From: Methylosinus sporium
GTDB taxonomy: Bacteria; Pseudomonadota; Alphaproteobacteria; Rhizobiales; Beijerinckiaceae
Direction of reading: 5' to 3'
Assembly: GCF_003113265.1 (NCBI RefSeq)
Contig: NZ_PUIV01000008.1
Coordinates: forward strand, 1-64,000
DNA length: 64,000 nt
This document shows positions 1-7,922 of this stretch, one piece after another. The notes below the pieces were generated by a model. That model saw nothing but the letters and a program-made list of their open reading frames with translations, was not told the origin of the DNA and ran no database searches. Every line of letters begins with the position of its first letter. Position 1 is the stretch's first letter. A program made the position numbers and the translations under genes.

Positions 1-750
1 GACCTGGGTGGTGGAGAGATTGCCGAGCGCCGTCGTCGTCAGGCGGCCGAGCTGCGTTGCGGTGAGGCCGGCGAGCTGGGTCGTGTTCCAGGACTGGACT
101 TCAGTCGAGGCAAGGCTGCCGAATGCGGTGGCGGAGAGGGCGCCGATCTGCGTGGCGGCGAGGTCTTCCGCCTGAGTGGTGGAGAGATTGCCGGCGGCGG
201 TGGCGTCGAGGCCGGCGATCTGGGAGGTGGTCAGATTGGCGAGATTGATCGCGATCAGATCATCGGTGCTGAGCGCATTGAGCTGGGAAGTGGTGAGACC
301 GCGCACCTGCGTCTGGCTGAACGAGGAGATCTGCGTCGTCGACAGATTGCTGATCGCGGTCGTGGTGAGCCTGCCGATCTGCGTGGAGGTGAGCGCGCCG
401 AGCTGGGTGGCGTCCCAGCCCTCCAGCTCTGTGGAGGTGAGGGCGCCGATTTGCGACGCGGTGAGCGCCGCGACTTGGGTGGCGGTGAATTCGTCGGCCT
501 GTGTGGTCGTCAGATTGCCGATCTGCGTGAGCGAGAGGCCGGCGATGGCGTTGGCCGAAAGCGCCGCGATCTGCGTCTGCGCGAAATATTGGAGATCGGT
601 CGAGTTGAGGACGTTGAGCTGCGTCGATGTCAGCGCCGCCGTCTGCGTGGTGCTGAGCGCGGCGATGTCTGTCGTCGTCAGATTGGAGATGATGGTGGTG
701 GTGAGCCCGGCAACCTGAGTCGCGGTGAGGGAGGTCAAGATCGAGGTCAT
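1..750 (-). CDS. Octapeptide-repeat protein, N-terminal 250 residues (runs off the left edge)
   Basis: The minus-strand frame is open from an ATG at 748-750 to base 1 with no stop, so only the N-terminal 250 codons are present. After MTSI the protein is almost entirely 8-residue units of the form L-[TS]-x-T-Q-[ILV]-x-[AGN] (for example LTATQVAG, LTSTQIGR, LSTTQAED), about 31 of them, with one shortened unit (INLAN). A second order is visible: the LTTTQADE...WDATQLGA...LTTTAISN block recurs as LSTTQAED...WNTTQLAG...LTTTALGN about 109 residues later. A GGAG-like ribosome site lies about 8 bases before the ATG. There is no signal peptide, no Cys and almost no Lys. Regular Leu/Ile spacing suggests a solenoid or beta-repeat surface protein, and databases often call such proteins beta-strand repeat proteins. 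That fold is inference; the function is unknown. Longer frames on the plus strand here are shadows of the repeat. Confidence 0.8.
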   Translation of the reverse strand, partial: MTSILTSLTATQVAGLTTTIISNLTTTDIAALSTTQTAALTSTQLNVLNSTDLQYFAQTQIAALSANAIAGLSLTQIGNLTTTQADEFTATQVAALTASQIGALTSTELEGWDATQLGALTSTQIGRLTTTAISNLSTTQISSFSQTQVRGLTTSQLNALSTDDLIAINLANLTTSQIAGLDATAAGNLSTTQAEDLAATQIGALSATAFGSLASTEVQSWNTTQLAGLTATQLGRLTTTALGNLSTTQV

Positions 751-1210
751 CGGGCGCTCCGCTTCCAATGAAGCTGTTTACGAAGAAACGAAAGGGGACG
801 GCGTTACGGTTCTCGGCCCGAGCGCAGGGGCTCGTTCCGCATTGGGCGTGAGCGCGAGATGCAGCGGGACGCGCGAGTGATCGCTCCGGCGCGAAAGCGC
901 CGCCGGCTGAATCTGTCGTCACATGGGTTCGGAAAACACCGTCGCGCCTGGCCGTGCCTCCGGCGGATCCTCGTGAGCCGAATGAGCTCGAGGGTCCAAA
1001 TGCCGGGCCGGCGGCGGACAGATCATCTGTCCTGTTCGGCGCGAATGCGAGGCCGTCTTGGATCGGAGGCTTCGCGGTGTGGATAATCACATGGAGGTCT
1101 TAACAAACATCTAAATGAAAGAGCTAATGAATTGCTATTGTTTCGGTTAGAGCGCGCCGCGTTCCGATCGCGGAGAGACGTTCTGAGAGGCGTCGATTTT
1201 TGCGCCGGGA
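751..1210. other. Intergenic region upstream of the octapeptide-repeat gene
   Basis: About 460 bases separate the start of the repeat protein from the stop of the TPR gene; both are on the minus strand. Most of it is GC-rich with no convincing gene. Bases about 1080-1150 are clearly AT-richer than the surroundings and are the likeliest place for the repeat gene's promoter, but no clean -35/-10 pair can be named. I see no good terminator hairpin with a T-run for the TPR gene. Confidence 0.4.
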
Positions 1211-2605
1211 TCATCGTCGCCGGCGTGGCGTGATTTGCTCCAGCCCCGCAGCTGATTTCCGCGCCGCGTCGGCGCGATCCTTCTTGCCGGCCTCGTCAAA
1301 TCGCATTGCTGCGGCGAGAAAAGCGGCGCGCGCTTCCGACTTACGGCCAGATCGCGCCTCCGACGCGCCGAGATCGTTCAGAGCGATCGCCTGCCAAAGG
1401 CGGTCGCCAGACTGCTCGAAGAGCGTCAGGGCCTCCCGAAAGGCAGAGCGGGCTTCCGCCTCGCGCCCGGAGCGAGCCTCGATGGTTCCGAGAGCATGGA
1501 GAGAGCCGGCCCCCCCTCGCCGAGAGTCGATCTGTTCAAAGAGCGCCAGCGCGTTACGAAAGTACACGCCCGCCTTCTCGTCGTTTCCATTCGAGCGTTC
1601 GATCTCGCCGAGCCGAATGAGCGTATTCGCTTGTCCCGAGCGTTCGCCGATCAGACTGAATAGAGACAATGCGCTGCGATAGGCGATGCGGGCCTCGTCG
1701 TCTCGTCGCTGTTCGGTGGCGAATTCGCCGATGCCGTACAACGTCGTGGCCTGTCCCAGCCGATCATCGGCTTTTTGATAGAGCGCCAATGCTTTCTCAT
1801 CGGCCTCATGGGCCGCATCGGCGCGTCCGTGGCGGCGGTGCAGATCACCGAGGCTGGCCCATGCGCTCGCCTGCCCAGATAGGTTCTTCGCCAATTCGAA
1901 CGACGTCAGCGCCTCCCGATACGCGGCCTTCGCATCTTCTTCGCGTCCCGACCGCGCCTCTATGCGCCCGATGCCCAAATGAGCGTTGCCGCTCGCGAGA
2001 GATTGCTGAGACAGGGAAGCGAAACGTGCGGCCTCGCGATAGGCGGTTCGCGCAGCGTCGTCATGCTCGAGAAGACGCTCGACTTCGCCGACGCCGAGCC
2101 AAGCGTTGGAGCGCCCGAGCGGGTTATCGATCTGGGCATAGCGCTGCAGAGCCTTGCGAAAAGCCGTGCGCGCATCGTCGTAATGTCCGCGTCCATATTC
2201 GGAAAAGCCGATGCGGACCAACGCATCGGCTTGCCTTTTTTCGATGCCTGCTTCGCCGAATGCGGCCAGCGCGTCTTCATAGGCCGACAGCGCCTCGGTG
2301 AAATGTCGCGCTCGTATCTCGCGTTCGCCTCGGATGAAACTTTTGTCTCCACGCGTCCAGGCGATGGGATGGAGCCAAGCGCGGAACGCGTCGCCGAACT
2401 CCCAGAGTCCGAGCCGGCTTTCGATCACGGGCCAATTCCTGCCGAGGAAAACTCCGCCGACCGTGAGGCAGCAATAGACGATAATTGTCGTTCGCAGGGA
2501 AAGAGCCAGGCGGAAACTCTGCCTCGATTGACCGAAATCCCATTTGACGATGCTCGGCCACGCTTGCGCGGCCCGGTCGCTCCTAGGCTTTTCCAGGTCG
2601 GTCAT
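1211..2605 (-). CDS. Membrane-anchored TPR-repeat protein
   Basis: This 464-residue protein has a cytoplasmic N-terminal stretch of about 37 residues, one hydrophobic segment (about residues 38-57, with the core TIIVYCCLTVGGVFLG) and then about eight tandem 40-residue tetratricopeptide repeats from about residue 95 to the end. Repeat signatures such as A-[WL]-x-x-L-G-x-[IL]-x-x-R-x-G-R and A-x-x-A-[YF]-[RE]-x-A-L recur at 40-residue spacing, a period longer than the canonical 34 and typical of LGN/kinesin-light-chain-type TPRs. This fold mediates protein-protein interaction; no catalytic domain is present. The gene stands alone, 110 bases downstream of modC on the same strand. The partner and process are unknown. 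Confidence 0.75.
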   Translation of the reverse strand: MTDLEKPRSDRAAQAWPSIVKWDFGQSRQSFRLALSLRTTIIVYCCLTVGGVFLGRNWPVIESRLGLWEFGDAFRAWLHPIAWTRGDKSFIRGEREIRARHFTEALSAYEDALAAFGEAGIEKRQADALVRIGFSEYGRGHYDDARTAFRKALQRYAQIDNPLGRSNAWLGVGEVERLLEHDDAARTAYREAARFASLSQQSLASGNAHLGIGRIEARSGREEDAKAAYREALTSFELAKNLSGQASAWASLGDLHRRHGRADAAHEADEKALALYQKADDRLGQATTLYGIGEFATEQRRDDEARIAYRSALSLFSLIGERSGQANTLIRLGEIERSNGNDEKAGVYFRNALALFEQIDSRRGGAGSLHALGTIEARSGREAEARSAFREALTLFEQSGDRLWQAIALNDLGASEARSGRKSEARAAFLAAAMRFDEAGKKDRADAARKSAAGLEQITPRRRR

Positions 2606-2715
2606 CGTTTCTCCCGCCGCGAAAAATGGATAGAATATCCTCGCGTCAGCCTATTGCGCGGCTCATCGTCTCGCAAGCCAGCGGGGCGCCGCGCTCGGCC
2701 GCTTCCCACAATGCG

Positions 2716-3810
2716 TCACGCGCCGGCGCCGAGCTCTCTCTCGTCCAGCGCCACGGATTTCACCAGCGCATAGACTTGCGCGCCGACGCTCAAATTCATT
2801 TCGGCGACCGAAAGCCGCGTCGTCGCCGAGACGAGCTTGCCGCCGCCTTCGAGCTCGAGCCGCACGAAGGCGAGCGGGCTCTCGTCCTCGTCGATCGCGG
2901 CGATGCGGCCGAGCAGCACGGTGCGAATGCTGGTGTTCTCGGGCTTGTGATAGGCGAGCGCCACGTCAGTGGCGTTGATCAGCACGCGCACTTGCCGGTC
3001 GCCATTGGCGACATGCGCCGCGACGATGATCTCGCCCGCCGGATGTGCGAGCCGCGTCACGCCATAGCGCGTATCATAGGCGCCGACATGCGCCTCCAGC
3101 GCGCTCACCACGGAGAAGCGCCCGCCTTCTATGTGCCGGCTCGCCGCCGCCAGCGTCTCCGACGGCAGACCCTTGGCGACGATGCGGCCTTTCTCCAGCG
3201 AGATCACTTCGTCGGCGAGGCGCAATATCTCGTCGGCCGCATGTGAGACGAGCAGGATCGGAATGGAGAATTCGTCGCGCAGACGCTCGATCAGCGTCAT
3301 GATCTCCTGGCGGCGGTCATAGTCGAGCGAGGCCATGGGCTCGTCCATCGCCAAAAGGCGGGGCGAGCACAAAAGCGCGCGCGCGAGGCCGACGCGCTGC
3401 CGCTCGCCGCCCGAGAGCGCGCCGGCGCGGCGGCGCAGCAGATGTGCGACGCCGAGCGTTTCGATGACGGCCTCGAAGGGCACGCGGCGCTCCGCCTTGG
3501 GCGTGAAGAAGCGGCCGAAGAGAATGTTGGTCTTGACGTCGAGATGCGGAAACAGCAGCGCGTCCTGGAATACGAGGCCGATGCGCCGCTTCTCCGGCGG
3601 AACGAAAAGCCGCTGCGCCCTATCGACCAGCGTGGCGCCGTTCACCGCTATATGGCCCTCGTCGGGGACGGCGAGGCCGGCGACGAGATGGGCGAGCGTC
3701 GTCTTGCCGGAGCCAGACGGTCCATGCAGCGCCAATATGCGGGCCTTGGAGGCGAAGGCGGCGGCGAGAGTGAAATCGCCCCGGCGCAATTTGACGTCGA
3801 CGCCGATCAT
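2716..3810 (-). CDS. modC: Molybdate ABC transporter ATP-binding protein ModC
   Basis: ATPase subunit of the ModABC molybdate importer, cytoplasmic face of the inner membrane. Visible are the Walker A motif GPSGSGKTTL (about residue 33), the ABC signature LSGGERQRVGLARALL, Walker B LLAMDEPMASLD, the H-loop region SHAADEILRLADE, and a C-terminal extension of about 130 residues that matches the molybdate-binding TOBE/Mop domain of ModC proteins. At 364 residues it has the usual family length. The start overlaps the modB stop by 4 bases, so the two are translationally coupled. The TOBE domain distinguishes ModC from general sulfate or spermidine ATPases, although tungstate or sulfate specificity cannot be fully excluded. 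Confidence 0.9.
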   Translation of the reverse strand: MIGVDVKLRRGDFTLAAAFASKARILALHGPSGSGKTTLAHLVAGLAVPDEGHIAVNGATLVDRAQRLFVPPEKRRIGLVFQDALLFPHLDVKTNILFGRFFTPKAERRVPFEAVIETLGVAHLLRRRAGALSGGERQRVGLARALLCSPRLLAMDEPMASLDYDRRQEIMTLIERLRDEFSIPILLVSHAADEILRLADEVISLEKGRIVAKGLPSETLAAASRHIEGGRFSVVSALEAHVGAYDTRYGVTRLAHPAGEIIVAAHVANGDRQVRVLINATDVALAYHKPENTSIRTVLLGRIAAIDEDESPLAFVRLELEGGGKLVSATTRLSVAEMNLSVGAQVYALVKSVALDERELGAGA

Positions 3811-4526
3811 TTGCCGGCTCTCGTCGCGTCGGCGCGCTTTTGCAATATTTCCGAGACGACGAGCGCCCCTATGGCGATCGCCGCCGATACGGCCGCGAGC
3901 CGCAGCGCGTCGGCGTCGCCGTCCGGCGTCTGGGTGTAGCTATAGATGGCGGAGGGAATCGTCTGCGTCTCGCCGGGAATGTTGGAGACGAAGGTGATCG
4001 TCGCGCCGAACTCTCCGAGCGCCTTGGCGAAGCCGAGAATGGCGCCGACGATGACGCCGGGAGCCGCCAGCGGCAGAGTCACCAGGAAAAAGGTCCACAA
4101 AGGGTTGGCGCCGAGCGAGCGCGAGGCCTGCGCCAATCGCTCGTCTATGCTCTCGAAGGAGAGGCGAATCGGCCGAATCATCAGCGGAAAGCTCATGACC
4201 GCCGCGGCCAGCGCCGCGCCGGTCCAGCGAAAGGCGAAGACGATTCCGAAATATTCCGCGAGAAAGGCGCCGAGCGGCGTCTTGCGGCCGAGCAGCAGCA
4301 GCAGCGCGAAGCCGGTGACGACCGGCGGCATCACCAGCGGCAGATGGATGAGGGCGTTGAGCGCCGTATGGCCGGGAAAGCGCCAGCGCGCCAATGCATA
4401 GGCGGCGAATACTGCGATCGGTAGGGAAAATACCGTCGCCGTCCCCGCGACCTTCAGGCTGAGGACGATAGCCGTCATCTCCTGCGGGGAGAATCCGAGC
4501 GAAGGCGCAATATCCGAGAGCGTCAT
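3807..4526 (-). CDS. modB: Molybdate ABC transporter permease ModB
   Basis: Inner-membrane permease of the ModABC importer, 239 residues, the usual size. It has about five hydrophobic segments and the EAA loop of importer permeases around SRSLGANPLWTFFLVTLPLAAPG, followed by the ModB-typical segment GEFGATITFVSNIPGETQT. It lies directly upstream of modC with a 4-base overlap and 40 bases downstream of trxA. The periplasmic binding protein gene modA, normally first in this operon, is not in the window, so the binding protein must be encoded elsewhere. Confidence 0.9.
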   Translation of the reverse strand: MTLSDIAPSLGFSPQEMTAIVLSLKVAGTATVFSLPIAVFAAYALARWRFPGHTALNALIHLPLVMPPVVTGFALLLLLGRKTPLGAFLAEYFGIVFAFRWTGAALAAAVMSFPLMIRPIRLSFESIDERLAQASRSLGANPLWTFFLVTLPLAAPGVIVGAILGFAKALGEFGATITFVSNIPGETQTIPSAIYSYTQTPDGDADALRLAAVSAAIAIGALVVSEILQKRADATRAGK

Positions 4527-4566
4527 GCTCGTGTGCTTACGCCTTCGCTCGCGTTACGTCGAGCGC

Positions 4567-4893
4567 TTATATAGCGCCATTGATCCAGCGCAGCAATTCG
4601 CCCTTAGGCGCGGCGCCCACCTTCTGCGAGGCGGCCTTGCCGTCCTTGAAGATGATGAGCGTCGGGATGGAGCGAATGCCCAGCATTCCGGCGACATTGG
4701 GATTTTCGTCGACGTTGAGCTTGACGATTTTGAGCTTGTCCTTGAGCTCGGCGGCGATCTCCTCGAGCGCCGGGGCGATGGTGCGGCAGGGGCCGCACCA
4801 TTCGGCCCAGAAATCCACGACGACCGGCTGGTCGGATTTCAGAACCTCGGCTTCGAAGCTCGCATCGGAGACTTTGACGGTCGCAGCAGACAT
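4567..4893 (-). CDS. trxA: Thioredoxin
   Basis: Small cytoplasmic dithiol-disulfide oxidoreductase of 108 residues. It has the canonical active site WCGPC ([13 protein letters not shown], about residue 30), the cis-Pro segment [11 protein letters not shown] and the full single thioredoxin fold. The frame is open further upstream, but the start chosen is the ATG at 4891-4893: it is preceded by AAAGGAAC at good spacing and gives the normal N-terminus ([13 protein letters not shown]). A sigma-70-like promoter sits 31 bases upstream. The modB-modC pair follows 40 bases downstream on the same strand, and read-through is possible. Confidence 0.93.
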   Translation of the reverse strand: MSAATVKVSDASFEAEVLKSDQPVVVDFWAEWCGPCRTIAPALEEIAAELKDKLKIVKLNVDENPNVAGMLGIRSIPTLIIFKDGKAASQKVGAAPKGELLRWINGAI

Positions 4894-4924
4894 GGCGTTC
4901 CTTTCGAATTGAAACTTTGTCGAA

Positions 4925-4953
4925 AGAGTAGGAACGGCGCGGCGGCGCGTCAA
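4925..4953 (-). promoter_or_regulatory. Probable sigma-70 promoter of trxA
   Basis: On the minus strand there is TTGACG (4948-4953), a 17-base spacer and TACTCT (4925-4930), giving a predicted transcript start about 25 bases before the trxA ATG. Seen by eye; the -10 is only moderate. Confidence 0.55.
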
Positions 4954-5003
4954 GCCGAGGCCGATTGCCGAGGCCGCCCGCTGAGGCGGACTCGGCCGGA
5001 CCG

Positions 5004-5033
5004 TTGACAGAGGCGGCGCCGAACTGGTCTATG
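5004..5033 (+). promoter_or_regulatory. Possible promoter of the wzm-wzt polysaccharide exporter operon
   Basis: A perfect TTGACA (5004-5009) is followed after about 18 bases by TCTATG (5028-5033). Transcription would begin near 5040, which is consistent with a translation start at the GGGAGG-CTG site (5059-5073) rather than farther upstream. The weak -10 keeps confidence low. Confidence 0.4.
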
Positions 5034-5070
5034 CGGCTGCGCCGCCGCATTCGATCCAGGGAGGTTCGGC

Positions 5071-5892
5071 CTGTCGCTCGCTCAACTGCCGCTCGTCGCC
5101 TATGTCGCCCCTTTCGAGCGGGCCTGGCACCATAGGGAGCTCATCCGCGCCGTGGTGCGGCGGGAACTCACCTCGAGGTTCCGCGGCTCCGTGCTCGGGC
5201 CATTGTGGGCGGTGCTCGCCCCGCTGATCATGCTGCTGACCTATACCGTCTTGTTTTCTATGACGGTTCCACAATTGTCGGCGGGGATGAGCGCTATTGA
5301 TTACGCCTCTGGCGTCTTCATCGGGCTCATCGTCTTCAATCTGTTCAGCGAGCTCGCCTATCGCGCTCCGGGCCTGCTGCACGAGCATGTGACCTTCGTG
5401 AAAAAGTCGATCTTCCCCAGCGAGACGATCGCCTGGGTGGCGACGATTCGCGCTTTCGTCTATGGCGGCATCAGCCTCGCGGTCTATGTGGCGCTGCGCC
5501 TGCTGACGGCCGGCGAACTGCCGATGACGATTTTCTTCGCGCCGCTGCTGATTCTGCCTTTCGCCTGCTTCATGCTGGGCGTGGTGTGGTTTTTGATGGC
5601 GCTCGGCGCCTTCACCCGCGATGTGGCGCATATCATGGTGTCGGTCGTGCCGGTGCTGATGTTCGCGACGCCGATCTTCTACCGTCTGGATCAAATGCCG
5701 TCGCATATCTCCATCTGGCTGCGCCTCAATCCCGTCGGCGACTATATAGAGATGCTCCGCGGCGTGGCGCTCGACGGCGTGCTGCCCAATCCTATCGCCT
5801 ATGTCGCGCTGGCGCTGGTGTCCTACGGGATATTCCTGTTCGGCTATCAGTTCTTCATGCGCTACAAATCGGTCATCGTCGATGTCATCTGA
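5071..5892 (+). CDS. Wzm-type ABC polysaccharide/O-antigen export permease
   Basis: Inner-membrane permease of an ABC-2 exporter that moves undecaprenyl-linked or lipid-linked polysaccharide to the periplasm. It has six hydrophobic segments and the family N-terminal amphipathic region RHREL.-like (AWHHRELIRAVVRRELTSRF) followed by RGSVLGPLWAVLAPL. The first conventional start in the frame is GTG at 5152, but the conserved N-terminal region begins upstream of it. No ATG, GTG or TTG exists between the in-frame stop (5005-5007) and 5152 that would include it. A CTG at 5071 sits 6 bases after a strong GGGAGG site, so a CTG start is proposed. The stop overlaps wzt by 11 bases. Confidence 0.85.
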   Translation: MSLAQLPLVAYVAPFERAWHHRELIRAVVRRELTSRFRGSVLGPLWAVLAPLIMLLTYTVLFSMTVPQLSAGMSAIDYASGVFIGLIVFNLFSELAYRAPGLLHEHVTFVKKSIFPSETIAWVATIRAFVYGGISLAVYVALRLLTAGELPMTIFFAPLLILPFACFMLGVVWFLMALGAFTRDVAHIMVSVVPVLMFATPIFYRLDQMPSHISIWLRLNPVGDYIEMLRGVALDGVLPNPIAYVALALVSYGIFLFGYQFFMRYKSVIVDVI

Positions 5893-6622
5893 ACCCATCA
5901 TCCGCTGCGACAGCGTCGGCAAGGCCTTCCAGCTCTATCTGCACCGCAACGACCAGCTGAAGCAGGTGCTGTTCGGCCTGTGGAAGAAGTTCTATCAGGA
6001 GCATTGGGTGCTCCACGACATAGGCTTCGAGGTCGGCAAGGGCGAGAAGGTCGGCATCATCGGCCGCAATGGCGCGGGCAAGACGACGCTGCTGCAAATT
6101 CTCTGCGGCATCACGCGGCCGACGCGCGGTTCCTTCGAGGTAAAGGGCCGCATCGCGCCGATTCTCGCGCTGGGCTCGGGCTTCGACGGGCTGTTGACGG
6201 GGCGCGAGAACGCCATGATCGGCGGCGCGATCCTCGGATTGAAGCGCAAGGAGGTGGAGAAGCGCCTGCCGGCCATCGCCGAATTCGCCGATATCGGGCC
6301 TTTCTTCGATCAGCCCATGCGGCTCTATTCCAGCGGCATGGTGGCCCGCGTCGCTTTCGCCATCTGCGCCAACGCCGACGCCGATATTCTGATCGTCGAC
6401 GAGGCGCTGTCGGTCGGCGATGAAGTGTTCCAGGCCAAATGCGAGGCCTTCATCGCCGATTTCGCGAAGAAAGGGACCATTTTGATGGTCTCGCACGATC
6501 TGCGCTTTCTCGGCGATCTCTGCGATCGGGTGATCTGGATCGACGAGGGCGCGGTGCGCGAGACCGGCGCGCCGGATGTCGTCATCCCGCATTATCGCGA
6601 CGTGGTGCTCGCCGCGGCGTGA
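5882..6622 (+). CDS. Wzt-type ABC polysaccharide export ATPase
   Basis: ATP-binding partner of the preceding permease, 246 residues. It has Walker A GRNGAGKTTLL, the KpsT/Wzt-type sequence GSGFDGLLTGRENAMIGGAILG, the signature region RLYSSGMVARVAFAI, Walker B ILIVDEALSVGDEVF and the H-loop LMVSHDL. It lacks the C-terminal carbohydrate-recognition extension found in long Wzt proteins, so it resembles the KpsT/short-Wzt group. The start is the ATG at 5882, inside the end of wzm, implying translational coupling. The open frame upstream of it is only overlap with wzm. Neighbouring glycosyltransferases support a role in cell-surface polysaccharide. Confidence 0.9.
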   Translation: MSSEPIIRCDSVGKAFQLYLHRNDQLKQVLFGLWKKFYQEHWVLHDIGFEVGKGEKVGIIGRNGAGKTTLLQILCGITRPTRGSFEVKGRIAPILALGSGFDGLLTGRENAMIGGAILGLKRKEVEKRLPAIAEFADIGPFFDQPMRLYSSGMVARVAFAICANADADILIVDEALSVGDEVFQAKCEAFIADFAKKGTILMVSHDLRFLGDLCDRVIWIDEGAVRETGAPDVVIPHYRDVVLAAA

Positions 6623-6644
6623 TTCCATCTAAGTCGAGAGGAGG

Positions 6645-6662
6645 GCGAGCCTTCGGGCTCGC
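6645..6662. terminator. Hairpin terminator between wzt and the LptF/G-family gene
   Basis: Perfect 7-base stem with a TTCG loop, GCGAGCC-TTCG-GGCTCGC, placed between two convergent stops (wzt 6622, permease gene 6678). T-runs are weak on both sides, so it may work in both directions with modest strength. Confidence 0.55.
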
Positions 6663-6677
6663 TTCCGACCAGCTCGG

Positions 6678-7841
6678 TCAGGCCGCGACCGTCTGCGGCT
6701 CGGCGGCGATGGTCTCGAAGGCGGGGAGCTCGCGCATCGGGCTGGTGCTCCGATTGCGGCGGTGGATCAGCAGGATCGACGCGCCGATCTCGAGCGCCGC
6801 CGCCCCGGCCAGAAGAAAAGCGAAACGCGCATCGGCGCGCAGCAGCGATTCGAGCGCCACCAGAAAGAAGATGTGCGCCGCCGGAATGGCGATGATGACG
6901 AAGGAGCTCATGCCCCCGCGCCGTCCCGTGACATTGCCGAAGGTCAGCACCAGCGCCATGGCCAGCAGCGTATGGGCGATGGCGAGCGAGGGCACGCCGA
7001 AGCGCTTGGCCGCCTCCGCCATCCATTCGCCGGCCTGGCGGCGGTCGAGCTTGGCGATCTGCCAATTGGCGACGAATTCCGGCAGCGTCAGCTCATAGAC
7101 GCCGCGCCAATTGCGCGGCGGCAGCGCCTCGCTGCCCTGCATCGGCAGCGCCATGGCGTATTCGTCGAAATTGGCGATGCGCACTTCATCCGTGTCGAAG
7201 GGCTTGGTCTGAATGCTGCCGTTGGACAGCGCCACCACGACGCCGGAGGGCTGGCGGCGGAATTCGGCGCGCGCCGCTGTGATCGTCTCCTCCTGGCGCT
7301 TCTCGATGGAGATTTGCCGCACGAAGAGATTGACGGCGACGTCCGGCGTCTCCCAGCGCTGGAGATAGAGCGTCTTCACCCCATTGTCGAAAGTGTAGAA
7401 ATGTGCCGCGTCCAACATGCGGTGATTGAGCGAATTGCGCACCACATTGATGACGTCCTGCAGGCCGCTGGCGTAATAGGGCGCCATGAGATTGGCGATC
7501 CCATAGCCGAAGATCACCAGCGCGCCAGCGCAGACGAGCGCCGGCCGGCACAAGGACCAAACCGAGAGCCGCAGCGCATAGAGCACGGCGATCATCCCCT
7601 CATTGGACATGCGCGCGAATTCGAGCGCCGTCGCGACGCCGATCGCCATGGGCAGAGTGATGAAGCCGACCGTCGGCATGGTGCCGACCAGCGCCGGAGC
7701 CAGCAGGCCGGCGCGAATCGCCGCCGGCGTCAGCGTGTAGAGCAGATAGGAGAGCACGACCGGCACAATGAGCGCGAGCTGGACGACGAGCGTGCTGAAC
7801 AGGATGCGCCGTGCGAGATAGAGGAAAAGTAGGCGAGGCAT
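6678..7841 (-). CDS. LptF/LptG family (YjgP/YjgQ) permease
   Basis: Inner-membrane protein of about 387 residues with the LptF/LptG layout. An N-terminal pair of hydrophobic segments (LYLARRILFSTLVVQLALIVPVV) is followed by further membrane segments, a central periplasmic beta-jellyroll-like domain (about residues 150-270) and three C-terminal membrane segments. LptF and LptG form the LptB2FG engine that extracts lipopolysaccharide. Here the gene is single and unpaired, so it may be one subunit or a lineage paralogue. The start chosen is the ATG at 7839-7841 with AGGA 5 bases upstream, giving MPRLLFLYLARRIL; the frame's upstream ATG would add 19 non-family residues. It is convergent with wzt. 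Confidence 0.8.
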   Translation of the reverse strand: MPRLLFLYLARRILFSTLVVQLALIVPVVLSYLLYTLTPAAIRAGLLAPALVGTMPTVGFITLPMAIGVATALEFARMSNEGMIAVLYALRLSVWSLCRPALVCAGALVIFGYGIANLMAPYYASGLQDVINVVRNSLNHRMLDAAHFYTFDNGVKTLYLQRWETPDVAVNLFVRQISIEKRQEETITAARAEFRRQPSGVVVALSNGSIQTKPFDTDEVRIANFDEYAMALPMQGSEALPPRNWRGVYELTLPEFVANWQIAKLDRRQAGEWMAEAAKRFGVPSLAIAHTLLAMALVLTFGNVTGRRGGMSSFVIIAIPAAHIFFLVALESLLRADARFAFLLAGAAALEIGASILLIHRRNRSTSPMRELPAFETIAAEPQTVAA

Positions 7842-7922
7842 GTGTCCTGTTCCGTGCGACGAAATCGACCCGTCCCGGAGGGAGGGCCGCCGCCGCACGG
7901 CAGTCTCATAGCGGAATTCGGC

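Noticed and set aside
176-718. Plus-strand frame rich in Val/Ala/Arg at the left edge
   Set aside because: It is the complement of the octapeptide repeat; the minus-strand frame has the ribosome site and the regular L-T-x-T-Q pattern.
5029-5922. 297-codon minus-strand frame over the Wzm gene
   Set aside because: Asp/Arg/His-rich shadow frame; the plus strand encodes an obvious ABC permease.
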